NCBI RefSeq assembly: GCF_017377795.1
Contig: NZ_JAFRDR010000003.1
Location: forward strand, 186,001-250,000
From: Williamsia soli
GTDB lineage: Bacteria > Actinomycetota > Actinomycetes > Mycobacteriales > Mycobacteriaceae
Length of the DNA: 64,000 nt
Direction of reading: 5' to 3'
The position numbers and the translations under genes are program-made. Shown in pieces: positions 34,340-43,119 of the stretch. Position 1 is the stretch's first letter, and each line of letters opens with the position of its first letter. The notes below the pieces were generated by a model. The model ran no database searches. It was not told where the DNA came from and saw only the letters and a list, made by a program, of their open reading frames with translations.

Positions 34340-37300
34340 CGGTCACGGTCCGCCCTTCGAGCTGTGCGGGACAACTCGACTTGAGCGAGCAGTGCCCGCA
34401 CCCGTCGTTGACGGTCGCCACAAAATTCGGTCCGATGCTGCGGTGAGCTGCGGCTCGCACCACGGCCAGCCACTGGTCGACCTGCTCGGGACCCAAGGGT
34501 TCCTGATCTCGCTGGGCCGCACCGGTTTTACCGTTCGAATTGTTGACGTAGACGAGTGCACCGCCGCCCGGTTCCACCGGTCCCACCTCGGGTACACCAC
34601 CGAGGCTCAGCGCGAGCTGATAGGTGGCCAGCTGAGCGTGATCCTGTCCGGCCTGCACCGAGATGGTGCTCTTGCCGGTCTTGACGTCCACGACGACCGG
34701 ACGCCCCTGGGAGTCCTTCTCGAGCCGATCGATACGCCCGCGCAGACGAACCTCGGGCATGTCGATGACGTCGCCCTCCGGATCGGTCACCCGGGCAGCC
34801 TCGATGCGCGCGTCGACATCCATCTCGACGCCGACCTCTGTCAGCCCGCTGCGCGAGAGTTTCAGCCACTGACGGAAGTTGGTCAGCATCTCCTCGGTGC
34901 GCTCGAGTTCGCGCCTGGAGAACCACGGCGCACCGACGTCGACCTGATCCCACACCCGCCGCAGCGCCGCGGTGACGTCGTCGGGCGGGATCTTGCCCGC
35001 GACCGCCTGCACCAGCGTGTGCACCAGCGTTCCGGCCACCGCAGGCTTCGAGTCGCCATCACGACCGCCGTAACGCTCGAGCATCCAGCGCAGAGAACAG
35101 GCCCCCAGTGCCTCCACACTCGACGGGGAAAGGGTCAGTGGCCCTGACGATTCCGCCCACAGCGGGGTGTCGGTGCTCGGGCCGGCCAGGCCGTACCACT
35201 CATCGGGATGGGCACCGGGCACTCCCGCATCGGCGAGTTCGGCGAGCATGTCCGCGGCCGCTTGCGTGCGCGGGCCCGGTTCTCCCGGCGCCGCGCACAC
35301 CTCGGCGCGCAACGCCGCCACCAGGGAGGACAGGGACAACACCCGCCGTAGCCCGGGCTCGATCGGCAACTCCAGCTCCGCTGGTTCGGCATCAGCCTCA
35401 TCGAGATCCCCGCCGACGGCGGCGGCGAGTTCACCGACGAAACGCGAAGGCGCGGCGTCCCCGCTGCCGTCGTCGACCGCGCTCACCATCAACCGACTCC
35501 GGGCGCGACTGCACGCGACGAGCAGTAACCGGCGTTCTTCGGCCAGCGCCATGGCGGTTCGGGAGATCGTGTCGAGCGCGTCGGCATCGACGCCGTCGAG
35601 GAGATCAACCAATTGCCCGGTGCCCAGGATGCTTCCGCGACTGCGCAGACTCGGCCACAGCCCGTCCTGTACGCCCGCGACGGCCACCACCTCCCACTCC
35701 CGGCCCGCCGCCGCGTGGGCCGACAGAACGGTCACCGCATCCGACGTCGACTGCGCCATCCTCGATTCGGTGGGTATCTGCAGTGCGCTGAGGTAGTCGA
35801 CGAACCCGCCCAGGGTCGCCGCGGGCAGACTGTCGGCGAAGTTCGCGGCGGCGTCGAACAACGCAACCATCGCATCGAGATCTCGGTCGGCCTGCGCCCC
35901 GCCGGGACCGTGGTCGCGGCGCATCACCTGATTCGACCATCGCTGTCCGAGGCCGGTGGCCTGCCAGGCCTCCCACAGGATCTCCTCGATGCTGCGGCGC
36001 GCAACATCGGCCGTCCGGGCGGCGTCGATCACGGCCAACACCCTCGCGAGAGGGCGCTTTTCGATCTCGGTGAGTCCTCCGAGGTAGGCGGTCACGTCAG
36101 CGTCGTCACCGGCTCGACCCGTGGTGGACCCACCGACCAGCTCGGCGATCACCGTCCCGGAGTCGCGGTCACGGCCGGTCTCGGTCTCGATGCGCCGCAC
36201 TCCGCGCCGCAGTCGCCGGAGCGCCGCCGGGTCGGCCCCGCCGATCGGCCCCGCGAGGAGTTCGAGCACCTCGGCCGGTTCCAGCGGACCGTCCACCGCG
36301 CGCAGAGCCAGCAACATCGCAGCCACCGACCGCTGCCGCGCCAGCGGGATCTCGCTCGCCGGGGTCATGACGGGGACCCCAGCCGAGCGCAGAGCCCGCC
36401 GCAGTGGTGCCATCGCCCGCGGTACCGAACGCACGATCACCGCCATCGACGACCACGGCACGTCGTCGTACAGGTGCGCGCGACGCATCATGTCCGCGAT
36501 GGCAGTGGCTTCTTTGGCGGCGGATCCGTAGATACGGACAACCGGCGCAGGAGCGTCGGGACGTTCTGCCTCTGAACGCCGCCGCCGCGGGCCCGGGAGC
36601 CGGGCCGCAATCGATCCCCCGAGATCGCTGATGGGCCTGGTCGAGCGGAAATTGTTGTCCAGGAGCACATCCCGATCCGGATCGGAGATGTCGTCGAGGA
36701 ACCGGGAACTCGCCCCACGGAAACTGTAGATCGATTGATCACCGTCGCCCGCGATGACCGCCTGCGCTGCTCCGGCACCGATCAGGCGCACCAACGTCGC
36801 GGACTGCGGATCGAGGTGCTGCGCGTCGTCGACCAGCAGATAACGGACCCGGGCACGCTCACTGCGGAGGAGTTCCGGGTCGGTGGCGAACGCCGTGAGG
36901 GCGGAGCCCACCAGTTCGGCGGCGTCCACGGCAGGCGCTGTGGCCTGCGGGGCCTCCAAGCCGACAGCACCTCGCAACAGCCCGCCCTGCTCGTACTGCC
37001 GGTACGCCTTGCCGACGGCCTGCCACTCGGGGCGTTTGTGCGCGCGGCCCAGCGCGATGAGATCTTCCGGGCCAACCCCACGCTCGGCGGCACGCATCAT
37101 CATGTCGCGCAGCGCCTGAGCAAAGCCGTTGGTGCCCAATGCCGGCCGCAATCGCTCCGGCCAGTACTCGGCTCCGTCCTCGATGTCGCCCGCGAGCAAC
37201 TCACGCAGCACGGCGTCCTGCTCCGCACCGGTGATCAATCGGGGCGGCGGGTTGTCATGCGCGGCGGCCTGCAGACGCAAAACAGCGAAGGCGTAGGAGT

Positions 37301-37661
37301 GGATCGTCCGGACGATCGGTTCTCGGGTCGCCCGCGGCGCGCGCCCGGTTGCACCCGGCGTCTGCGCGAGCAATCGGGCCGTGATCTGCTCGCGAAGTTC
37401 GGTCGCGGCTCGCCGCCCGGAGGCCAGGACCAGGATCGACTCCGGGTCGATATCCGGATTGCTCAGCCGCGCGACCGCGATGTCGACGATCAGCGACGTC
37501 TTGCCGGTGCCGGCTCCCCCGTGCACCCGAACGGGGCGGAACCCTGGAGGCGTCTCGGTGACACCGTCGATGAGCTTGGCTGCATTCGGGGGCCAGCTTC
37601 GTGTGGGTGCGGGCACGACCGGCGCCGACACCAGCCGCATCGTCAATGCGGGCACACCCAC
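34332..37661 (-). CDS. adnA: AdnA helicase-nuclease subunit
   Basis: A 1109-residue partner of AdnB. Walker A is HGGAGTGKT at about 47-55. Motif II reads LLVDDAQHLD, and QSIYSFRGASS and a LLVACSRARSRL motif VI follow. The nuclease motif is VVVDVKTGKS. A C-terminal cysteine cluster (CGHCSLKSSCP) together with ACSLRWMLERY would bind a 4Fe-4S staple as in AddB/AdnA. The start is a GTG at 37661 (ATG at 37640 possible). It diverges from lipV. First gene of the adnA-adnB operon. Confidence 0.93.
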   Translation of the reverse strand: MGVPALTMRLVSAPVVPAPTRSWPPNAAKLIDGVTETPPGFRPVRVHGGAGTGKTSLIVDIAVARLSNPDIDPESILVLASGRRAATELREQITARLLAQTPGATGRAPRATREPIVRTIHSYAFAVLRLQAAAHDNPPPRLITGAEQDAVLRELLAGDIEDGAEYWPERLRPALGTNGFAQALRDMMMRAAERGVGPEDLIALGRAHKRPEWQAVGKAYRQYEQGGLLRGAVGLEAPQATAPAVDAAELVGSALTAFATDPELLRSERARVRYLLVDDAQHLDPQSATLVRLIGAGAAQAVIAGDGDQSIYSFRGASSRFLDDISDPDRDVLLDNNFRSTRPISDLGGSIAARLPGPRRRRSEAERPDAPAPVVRIYGSAAKEATAIADMMRRAHLYDDVPWSSMAVIVRSVPRAMAPLRRALRSAGVPVMTPASEIPLARQRSVAAMLLALRAVDGPLEPAEVLELLAGPIGGADPAALRRLRRGVRRIETETGRDRDSGTVIAELVGGSTTGRAGDDADVTAYLGGLTEIEKRPLARVLAVIDAARTADVARRSIEEILWEAWQATGLGQRWSNQVMRRDHGPGGAQADRDLDAMVALFDAAANFADSLPAATLGGFVDYLSALQIPTESRMAQSTSDAVTVLSAHAAAGREWEVVAVAGVQDGLWPSLRSRGSILGTGQLVDLLDGVDADALDTISRTAMALAEERRLLLVACSRARSRLMVSAVDDGSGDAAPSRFVGELAAAVGGDLDEADAEPAELELPIEPGLRRVLSLSSLVAALRAEVCAAPGEPGPRTQAAADMLAELADAGVPGAHPDEWYGLAGPSTDTPLWAESSGPLTLSPSSVEALGACSLRWMLERYGGRDGDSKPAVAGTLVHTLVQAVAGKIPPDDVTAALRRVWDQVDVGAPWFSRRELERTEEMLTNFRQWLKLSRSGLTEVGVEMDVDARIEAARVTDPEGDVIDMPEVRLRGRIDRLEKDSQGRPVVVDVKTGKSTISVQAGQDHAQLATYQLALSLGGVPEVGPVEPGGGALVYVNNSNGKTGAAQRDQEPLGPEQVDQWLAVVRAAAHRSIGPNFVATVNDGCGHCSLKSSCPAQLEGRTVTDG

Positions 37662-37772
37662 TCCTCTCCTTGGCTACGACGATGGTGTCACGGAGGACCG
37701 ACACGGCCGTCCGCGCGGCGTCGAGACGGTCTCGGCAAGCCGCTCGGCGGCCGGTCAGGCACGATTGTCGTC

Positions 37773-38552
37773 ATGTCTACGTTGAACGTCGAGGTGTTCG
37801 GTCCGGCCGATGGGCCGCCGGTGCTGGCCGTGCACGGGCTGACCGGGCACGGCAAACGCTGGGTGGATCTCGCCGCGGCACTTCCTCAGGCCAGGATCGT
37901 CGCACCCGACCTGCTCGGCCATGGCCGGTCGCCGTTCACTCCGCCGTGGTCGATCCAGGCGCAGGTCGCCGCGCTGGCGGACGTGGTCGAGGAATACATC
38001 GACGGACCCATGGTGGTCGTTGCCCACTCCTACGGTGGAGCGCTGGCACTGCACCTGTCCCGGTTGATGCCAGACTGTTTCCGACGCCTGATCCTGCTCG
38101 ACCCCGCCATCGGTCTCGAACCACAGTGGATGGCAGACGTGGCGACCAGCTACATGTCGCACTACGACTACCCCGACGCAGCGGCAGCGCGGGAGGGCAA
38201 ACTCGGCGAGTCGTGGGCGGAACTGAAGCCGGAGATCTTGGATCGCGAGATCGCCGATCACCTGATCAGTGTCGGCGACCGGGTCAACTGGCGCATCCAT
38301 CCAGGAATGGTTGTGACGACGTGGAGTGAACTTGCGCGGCCTTTCGTCTTGCCCCCCGCTGGTCTTCCGATCGATCTGGTGCAGGCGATGCAGGTGCAGC
38401 CGCCCTACGTCACCGCTGAGTTCCGGGCGGCCCTCTCAGCCCAGCAGGGCGACCTGCTGACGGTGTTCGACGAGGACTGTGGTCACATGGTGCCGTTCGC
38501 CCGCCCGGAACTCACGGCGAAACTCGTGTCCGAAGCGCTGGCCGGACAATGA
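37773..38552 (+). CDS. lipV: Alpha/beta hydrolase, LipV-like
   Basis: A 259-residue alpha/beta hydrolase. The oxyanion segment is VHGLTGHGKRW, the nucleophile elbow AHSYGGAL (Ser about 89), the acid in VFDEDCGH and the catalytic His in CGHMVPFARPE. It matches lipV (Rv3203) in position next to adnA and before the alkyltransferase-like gene. Substrates are probably short-chain esters. Confidence 0.85.
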   Translation: MSTLNVEVFGPADGPPVLAVHGLTGHGKRWVDLAAALPQARIVAPDLLGHGRSPFTPPWSIQAQVAALADVVEEYIDGPMVVVAHSYGGALALHLSRLMPDCFRRLILLDPAIGLEPQWMADVATSYMSHYDYPDAAAAREGKLGESWAELKPEILDREIADHLISVGDRVNWRIHPGMVVTTWSELARPFVLPPAGLPIDLVQAMQVQPPYVTAEFRAALSAQQGDLLTVFDEDCGHMVPFARPELTAKLVSEALAGQ

Positions 38553-38565
38553 AGTCGGGCTGATC

Positions 38566-38871
38566 ATGGCGCAGATCACCGAAGAACAGGTCGAACGGGT
38601 TCGCGAGATCGTGGCCTCGGTACCGGTGGGCACGGTGACCACCTACGGGGATGTGGCTGCTGCCGCGGGACTCTCGAGCGCCCGCATCGTCGGCTGGATC
38701 ATGCGCACCGACTCCGCCGACCTCCCGTGGCACCGAGTCATCGCGGTCAGCGGTAAACCCGCCCCGCATCTGCGGACCACCCAGCTCGAGAACCTCCGCG
38801 CCGAAGGGGTTCCCGTGTTCGACGGTCGCGTCGACATGAAAGTCGCGCGCGTCGATCTCGACGAGGTGTGA
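38566..38871 (+). CDS. Alkyltransferase-like protein (ATL), DNA repair
   Basis: A 101-residue O6-alkylguanine-DNA-alkyltransferase C-domain. The helix-turn-helix is TVTTYGDVAAAAGLSSARIVG. At the site where MGMT has PCHR this protein has PWHRVI, so the acceptor cysteine is replaced by tryptophan. ATL proteins bind alkylated guanine and hand it to nucleotide excision repair instead of removing it. It lies 13 bp after lipV, as Rv3204 follows Rv3203. Confidence 0.87.
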   Translation: MAQITEEQVERVREIVASVPVGTVTTYGDVAAAAGLSSARIVGWIMRTDSADLPWHRVIAVSGKPAPHLRTTQLENLRAEGVPVFDGRVDMKVARVDLDEV

Positions 38872-38974
38872 GTCCGACGAGCCTCGCACACAGGTGTGAC
38901 GGTCGATGTTGGCCATCTACCAGATAGGTCTCGTCGATTCACACATCGGACGTCGCTCAGCGGATACGGTCATG

Positions 38975-38990
38975 CTGAACGATTGTTCAG
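38975..38990. promoter_or_regulatory. Inverted repeat operator before ACAD-kinase operon
   Basis: CTGAACGATTGTTCAG has 6-bp perfect arms and a 4-bp centre, 22 bp before the ATG of the acyl-CoA dehydrogenase. TGAAC-N4-GTTCA is a common TetR operator form; the regulator is not in the window. Confidence 0.55.
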
Positions 38991-39012
38991 AGCATCCGGC
39001 GAGAGGCCATCG

Positions 39013-40299
39013 ATGGACTACGACCTGCCCGACCACATCACCGAGATCCTGCGGGAGATCGACGAGTTCATCGACACCGAGATCCGGCCGCTGCAGGAGT
39101 CCGACGACAACAACCGGTTCTTCGATCACCGGAGGGAGTGGGCGCGGACCGACTTCGAGGGCGGCGGCGTGCCACGGCAGGACTGGGAAGAGTTGCTCGG
39201 TGAGATGCGCAGGCGTGCGGATGCCGCCGGCTGGCTGCGCTACGGCCTACCGGCGCAGGTCGGTGGCCGCGACGGTTCGAGTTTCGACATGGCCATCATC
39301 CGAGAACATCTCGCCCACAAGGGATTGGGCCTGCACAACGACCTGCAGAACGAGTCCTCGATCGTCGGAAACTTTCCGTTCGCCCACATGCTCATGAACT
39401 TCGGCACCACCGAACAGCAGGACGAGTTCCTCGAACCGATGATCCGCGGCGAGGCACGGATCGGATTCGGACTCACCGAACCGGACCATGGCAGCGACGC
39501 CACCTGGATGGAGACCACCGCCCATAAGGTGGGAGGTTCGTGGATCATCAACGGCGGCAAACGCTTCAACTCCGGTATGCACAACGCCACCCATGATGTC
39601 GTCTTCGCCCGAACCTCCGGCAACGACGGCGACGCCCGCGGCATCACCGCGTTCTTCGTACCCACCGATCGGCCGGGCTTCTCTGTCGATTTCCAGTGGT
39701 GGACCTTCAACATGCCCACCGACCACGCCGAAGTGACCATCACCGACGTCGAGGTCCCCGACTCGGCCATCTTCGGTGCCGAAGGCGAGGGTCTAGCCGT
39801 GGCGCAGTCGTTTGTGCACGAGAACCGGATCCGGCAGGCCGCGTCGGGAGTCGGTGCCGCCCAGTACTGTATCGACCAGAGCGTCGAGTACGCCCGAAGC
39901 AGAAATACTTTCGGTACGCCATTGGCGACCCGGCAGGCAATCCAGTTCCCGCTCGTCGAACTGCACACCGAAGCCGAACTCGTCCGCGGCCTGGTCCGCA
40001 AGACCGCTTGGGAACTCGACCGCATCCCCCACATGCAGATCAGCGACCGCGTCTCCATGTGCAACTACCGCGCGAACCGCCTCGTATGCGACGCCGCCGA
40101 CCAGGCCATCCAGGTCCATGGCGGCATGGGATACACCCGCCACATGCCCTTCGAACACATCTACCGCCACCACCGCCGCTACCGCATCACCGAAGGATCC
40201 GACGAAGTGCAGATCCGCAAGATCGCCGGGTACCTCTTCGGCTTCGCGGGACCGGGCAAGCGTCGCTCGGGTGGCGCCGCCGCCGCGGGCGATCAGTAG
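39013..40299 (+). CDS. Acyl-CoA dehydrogenase (ACAD10/11-like)
   Basis: A 428-residue acyl-CoA dehydrogenase of the ACAD10/11 branch. LTEPDHGSDATWMET (FAD contact region) is followed by QVHGGMGYTRHMPFEHIYRHHR and the active-site segment RITEGSDEVQIRK. It is directly followed (2 bp) by an APH-type kinase gene. In animals ACAD10/11 fuse these two activities, and in Pseudomonas LvaC and LvaA are the separate partners: the kinase phosphorylates a 4-hydroxyacyl-CoA and the dehydrogenase-fold enzyme eliminates phosphate to an enoyl-CoA. Confidence 0.83.
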   Translation: MDYDLPDHITEILREIDEFIDTEIRPLQESDDNNRFFDHRREWARTDFEGGGVPRQDWEELLGEMRRRADAAGWLRYGLPAQVGGRDGSSFDMAIIREHLAHKGLGLHNDLQNESSIVGNFPFAHMLMNFGTTEQQDEFLEPMIRGEARIGFGLTEPDHGSDATWMETTAHKVGGSWIINGGKRFNSGMHNATHDVVFARTSGNDGDARGITAFFVPTDRPGFSVDFQWWTFNMPTDHAEVTITDVEVPDSAIFGAEGEGLAVAQSFVHENRIRQAASGVGAAQYCIDQSVEYARSRNTFGTPLATRQAIQFPLVELHTEAELVRGLVRKTAWELDRIPHMQISDRVSMCNYRANRLVCDAADQAIQVHGGMGYTRHMPFEHIYRHHRRYRITEGSDEVQIRKIAGYLFGFAGPGKRRSGGAAAAGDQ

Positions 40300-40301
40300 G
40301 C

Positions 40302-41660
40302 ATGATCGACCAGAGCGATATGGAACGCCGGCTGGCTGCACGACTGACCGAGGCGTCCGGACACGACACGCAGGTCACCGACCTCGTCCGCCTGACGGGC
40401 GGCGCCAACAGCGAGACCTGGTCATTCGTGGCAACCACCGCCGGTGGCGCACGCCGGCTGATACTTCGGCGGCAACCGGGTGATCCGAACGGGCCACTCG
40501 GGATGGCGCGGGAGTCGAGTGTCATCGCGGCGGCCGAGCGAGCGGGTATCGCTGTTCCCAGGCTGGTGGACTTCGCGGGCGCAGACAGCACGCTGGGCGC
40601 CCAGTACCTGATCTGCGAACACATCGAGGGTGAGACAATCCCGCGAAAGTTGCTGCGCGACGAGCGATTCGCACAGGCCCGCCGCGGGATGGCCGCGCAG
40701 CTCGGCCGAACCCTTGCCCAGATCCACGCAATCCCAACCGACTCCGTGCCGGAGCTGAGGACCGTACCGGCAGGTGGCGTCGAGGATCTTCAGGAGCGTT
40801 ACCTCGAACTCGATGTCCCGTCCGCGGTCACCGAGATCGCCTTGGCCTGGCTGGCCGCGCACCAACCCGACCCCGTTGCCGAGGCCGTGGTCCACGGCGA
40901 CTTCCGCAACGGAAACCTCATCGTCGACGAATCGGGCCTGGCGGCCGTGATCGACTGGGAGCTCGCCCATATCGGCGATCCCCGCGAAGACCTCGGCTGG
41001 CTGCTCGTGAAGTGCTGGCGATTCGGCACCGAACCGGAGGTCGGGGGCTTCGGCAGCATCGACGAACTGCTGGACGGATATGCCGAGGTCGCCGGGTATC
41101 GGCCAGATGTGGATGCGGTGCGCTGGTGGCAGCTCTATCGCACGGTGTGGTGGAGCATCGGCTGCGCCCAGATGGTCGCACGACACCTCTCCGGCAAAGA
41201 GCGGTCGGTGGAGCTCGCGACGATCGGACGGCGGGTGTGCGAACAGGAACACGATGCGTTGCTGCTGCTGGGATACCCCGCCGACACGGATGCACCCGCT
41301 CCACTGCCGCAGAACGAGGCCGATCTGCACGGCCGTCCCACAGCCGCCGAGCTTGTCGATGCGGTCGCCGAGTTCCTGCGCGACTCCGTGGTGCCCGGCC
41401 CCGACCGCGAGATGGGCTTCAAAGCCCGGGTTGCCGCCAATGCGCTGGACATCGTCCGGCGCGAGCTGACGATCGGCAAAGGTCAAATCCAGGCCGACCG
41501 AGAACGATTCGAGGCCCTCGGCTTTCGCTCCGAGACCGACGTGGCACTGGCTATCCGAGCCGGTAAGATCGCGGCCACCGACCCCGCGATGATCGCAGCA
41601 GTCAGGGCGTCGGTCACCGATCGCCTGGCCGTCGCCAATCCCCGCTATCTGGCTCAGTAG
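40302..41660 (+). CDS. APH-family kinase with C-terminal DUF6285-like tail
   Basis: A 452-residue aminoglycoside-phosphotransferase-fold kinase. The N-lobe has VRLTGGANSETWSF and ARRLILRRQPG. The catalytic VVHGDFRNGNLIVDE and metal-binding VIDWELAHIGDPREDLG are intact. From about 340 a separate helical tail follows (HGRPTAAELVDAVAEFLRDSV...), of the kind called DUF6285. Not a drug-resistance enzyme by context: it forms an operon with an acyl-CoA dehydrogenase, so a hydroxyacyl-CoA kinase role is likely (inference). Confidence 0.8.
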   Translation: MIDQSDMERRLAARLTEASGHDTQVTDLVRLTGGANSETWSFVATTAGGARRLILRRQPGDPNGPLGMARESSVIAAAERAGIAVPRLVDFAGADSTLGAQYLICEHIEGETIPRKLLRDERFAQARRGMAAQLGRTLAQIHAIPTDSVPELRTVPAGGVEDLQERYLELDVPSAVTEIALAWLAAHQPDPVAEAVVHGDFRNGNLIVDESGLAAVIDWELAHIGDPREDLGWLLVKCWRFGTEPEVGGFGSIDELLDGYAEVAGYRPDVDAVRWWQLYRTVWWSIGCAQMVARHLSGKERSVELATIGRRVCEQEHDALLLLGYPADTDAPAPLPQNEADLHGRPTAAELVDAVAEFLRDSVVPGPDREMGFKARVAANALDIVRRELTIGKGQIQADRERFEALGFRSETDVALAIRAGKIAATDPAMIAAVRASVTDRLAVANPRYLAQ

Positions 41661-41665
41661 TCAGG

Positions 41666-43090
41666 TCATGCGTCGAGGTTCGCCCGCGCCTTCAGCGCCG
41701 ACGTCGCGGCGTTGAATCCACACAGCCCATGAGCCCCCGCTCCTGGCGGGGTGGCAGCCGAACAGAGGTACACGCCATCGATACCCGTGAAGTAAGGGTC
41801 GAGGGCCAGCCGCGGCCGAAAGACCAGCCGCCACGGTGTATTCGCCCCTGTCACCACGTCACCGCCGACAAAGTTCTGATTGTCCGCCTCGATGCGCGCC
41901 ACCGAACGGACACGTTTCGAAACGACTCGGCTACTGAAACCTGGTGCGAAGCGCTCGATCTGGGCTTCGATCGCGACAGTGGCGTCACCCGTCCACCCCG
42001 ACGGTACGTGTGCGTACAGGTCGATCGGATGGACATCGCCGTTGGATCGCCCGGGATCGGCGAGGTACTGCTGGCCGACGAGCACGAATGGTCGCCTCGG
42101 CATGACCCCACGGTGGACGTCACGCTCTGCGGTGGCGATGTCGTCGAAACTGCCGCCAACATGCACCGTGCCGGCCGACCGCGAGGGGGCGTCGGCCCAC
42201 GGGATGCCCTCGCGCACCGCGTATGAGATTTGAAAGGCCGCTGGTCCGTGCCGAAAGCGGCGATACGCCCGGCTGATTCGTCTCGGCATGGCAGCACCCG
42301 CGATCTCGGCGGCAGCGCCGGGTGCGGTGTCGAGCATGACGATGTCCGGCGAATCGAGGTCCGCCAGCGACCGCACCTGCACACCGGTCTCGATACTTCC
42401 GCCCAGGTCGACCAGCGCTGCCGCCATCGCTGTGGAGATGGCTCCCGATCCTCCTTCGGCCACCGCCCAGCCGTAGGTGTGCGCGGCGGAACCGAGCGCC
42501 ACTCCGATGGCCGCAGACCCCACCGTTCCGAACGGTCGAAATGCATGAGCTGCAACACCGCCGAAGAGCGCGCGGGCTTCCTCGGTGGCGAACAGCTTGG
42601 CCAGGACAGCTGCCGGCATGGCAGCGAATGCACCGAACCGGGCCAGTTTGACCGGATGAGCGGGAACATGCAGGATCGGCTTGGTGAAGTCGGTGCTGAT
42701 GTCGGCGAATCGATCCGACACTGCGCCGAACACTCGGTTCCACGCAGGCCCGGCGGCGCCCAGTTCCTCGGCGGTGCGCGATGCCGAGCGATACGCCCCG
42801 ACCCCGCGTCCGCCGTCGAGAGGATGTGAGTACTCGATCTCCGGCGATCTCCACCTCAACCCGTAACGGCTGAGGTCGACGCTGCGCGTGAAGGCATTGT
42901 CGAGGGCAAGCGGATGCGCGAACGAGCACTCGTCGTGCCGGACGCCGGTGTCGGTGTAGTCGCCGCTGCGGGCGCCACCACCGATGACCGGGGCCGCCTC
43001 GAGGACCCGGACCCGCATGCCGGCGGCCCCGAGGGTCACTGCGGCCGCGAGACCGTTGGGCCCGCTACCCACGACCACTGCGTTCCTCAT
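41666..43090 (-). CDS. FAD-dependent oxidoreductase, phytoene desaturase-like
   Basis: A 474-residue flavoprotein of the NAD(P)/FAD-dependent COG1233 group. The dinucleotide motif is VVGSGPNGLAAAVTLGAAGM with the following EAAPVIGGGARSG. The C-terminal FAD segment is GVYLCSAATPPGAGAHGLCG. These proteins are related to carotenoid desaturases but mostly uncharacterised. No carotenoid genes are near. It lies 29 bp after glpK copy 1 on the same strand, so it may belong to that transcript. Confidence 0.8.
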   Translation of the reverse strand: MRNAVVVGSGPNGLAAAVTLGAAGMRVRVLEAAPVIGGGARSGDYTDTGVRHDECSFAHPLALDNAFTRSVDLSRYGLRWRSPEIEYSHPLDGGRGVGAYRSASRTAEELGAAGPAWNRVFGAVSDRFADISTDFTKPILHVPAHPVKLARFGAFAAMPAAVLAKLFATEEARALFGGVAAHAFRPFGTVGSAAIGVALGSAAHTYGWAVAEGGSGAISTAMAAALVDLGGSIETGVQVRSLADLDSPDIVMLDTAPGAAAEIAGAAMPRRISRAYRRFRHGPAAFQISYAVREGIPWADAPSRSAGTVHVGGSFDDIATAERDVHRGVMPRRPFVLVGQQYLADPGRSNGDVHPIDLYAHVPSGWTGDATVAIEAQIERFAPGFSSRVVSKRVRSVARIEADNQNFVGGDVVTGANTPWRLVFRPRLALDPYFTGIDGVYLCSAATPPGAGAHGLCGFNAATSALKARANLDA

Positions 43091-43119
43091 GTTTTCACCA
43101 TTCCACGCTCGTCCCCCGC

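Noticed and set aside
33428-34384. Plus-strand frames opposite adnB
   Set aside because: Antisense shadows of a strongly conserved helicase gene, with unnatural Arg/His-rich composition.
40302-41660. Aminoglycoside resistance enzyme
   Set aside because: The APH fold is present, but the tight operon with an acyl-CoA dehydrogenase points to hydroxyacyl-CoA metabolism.
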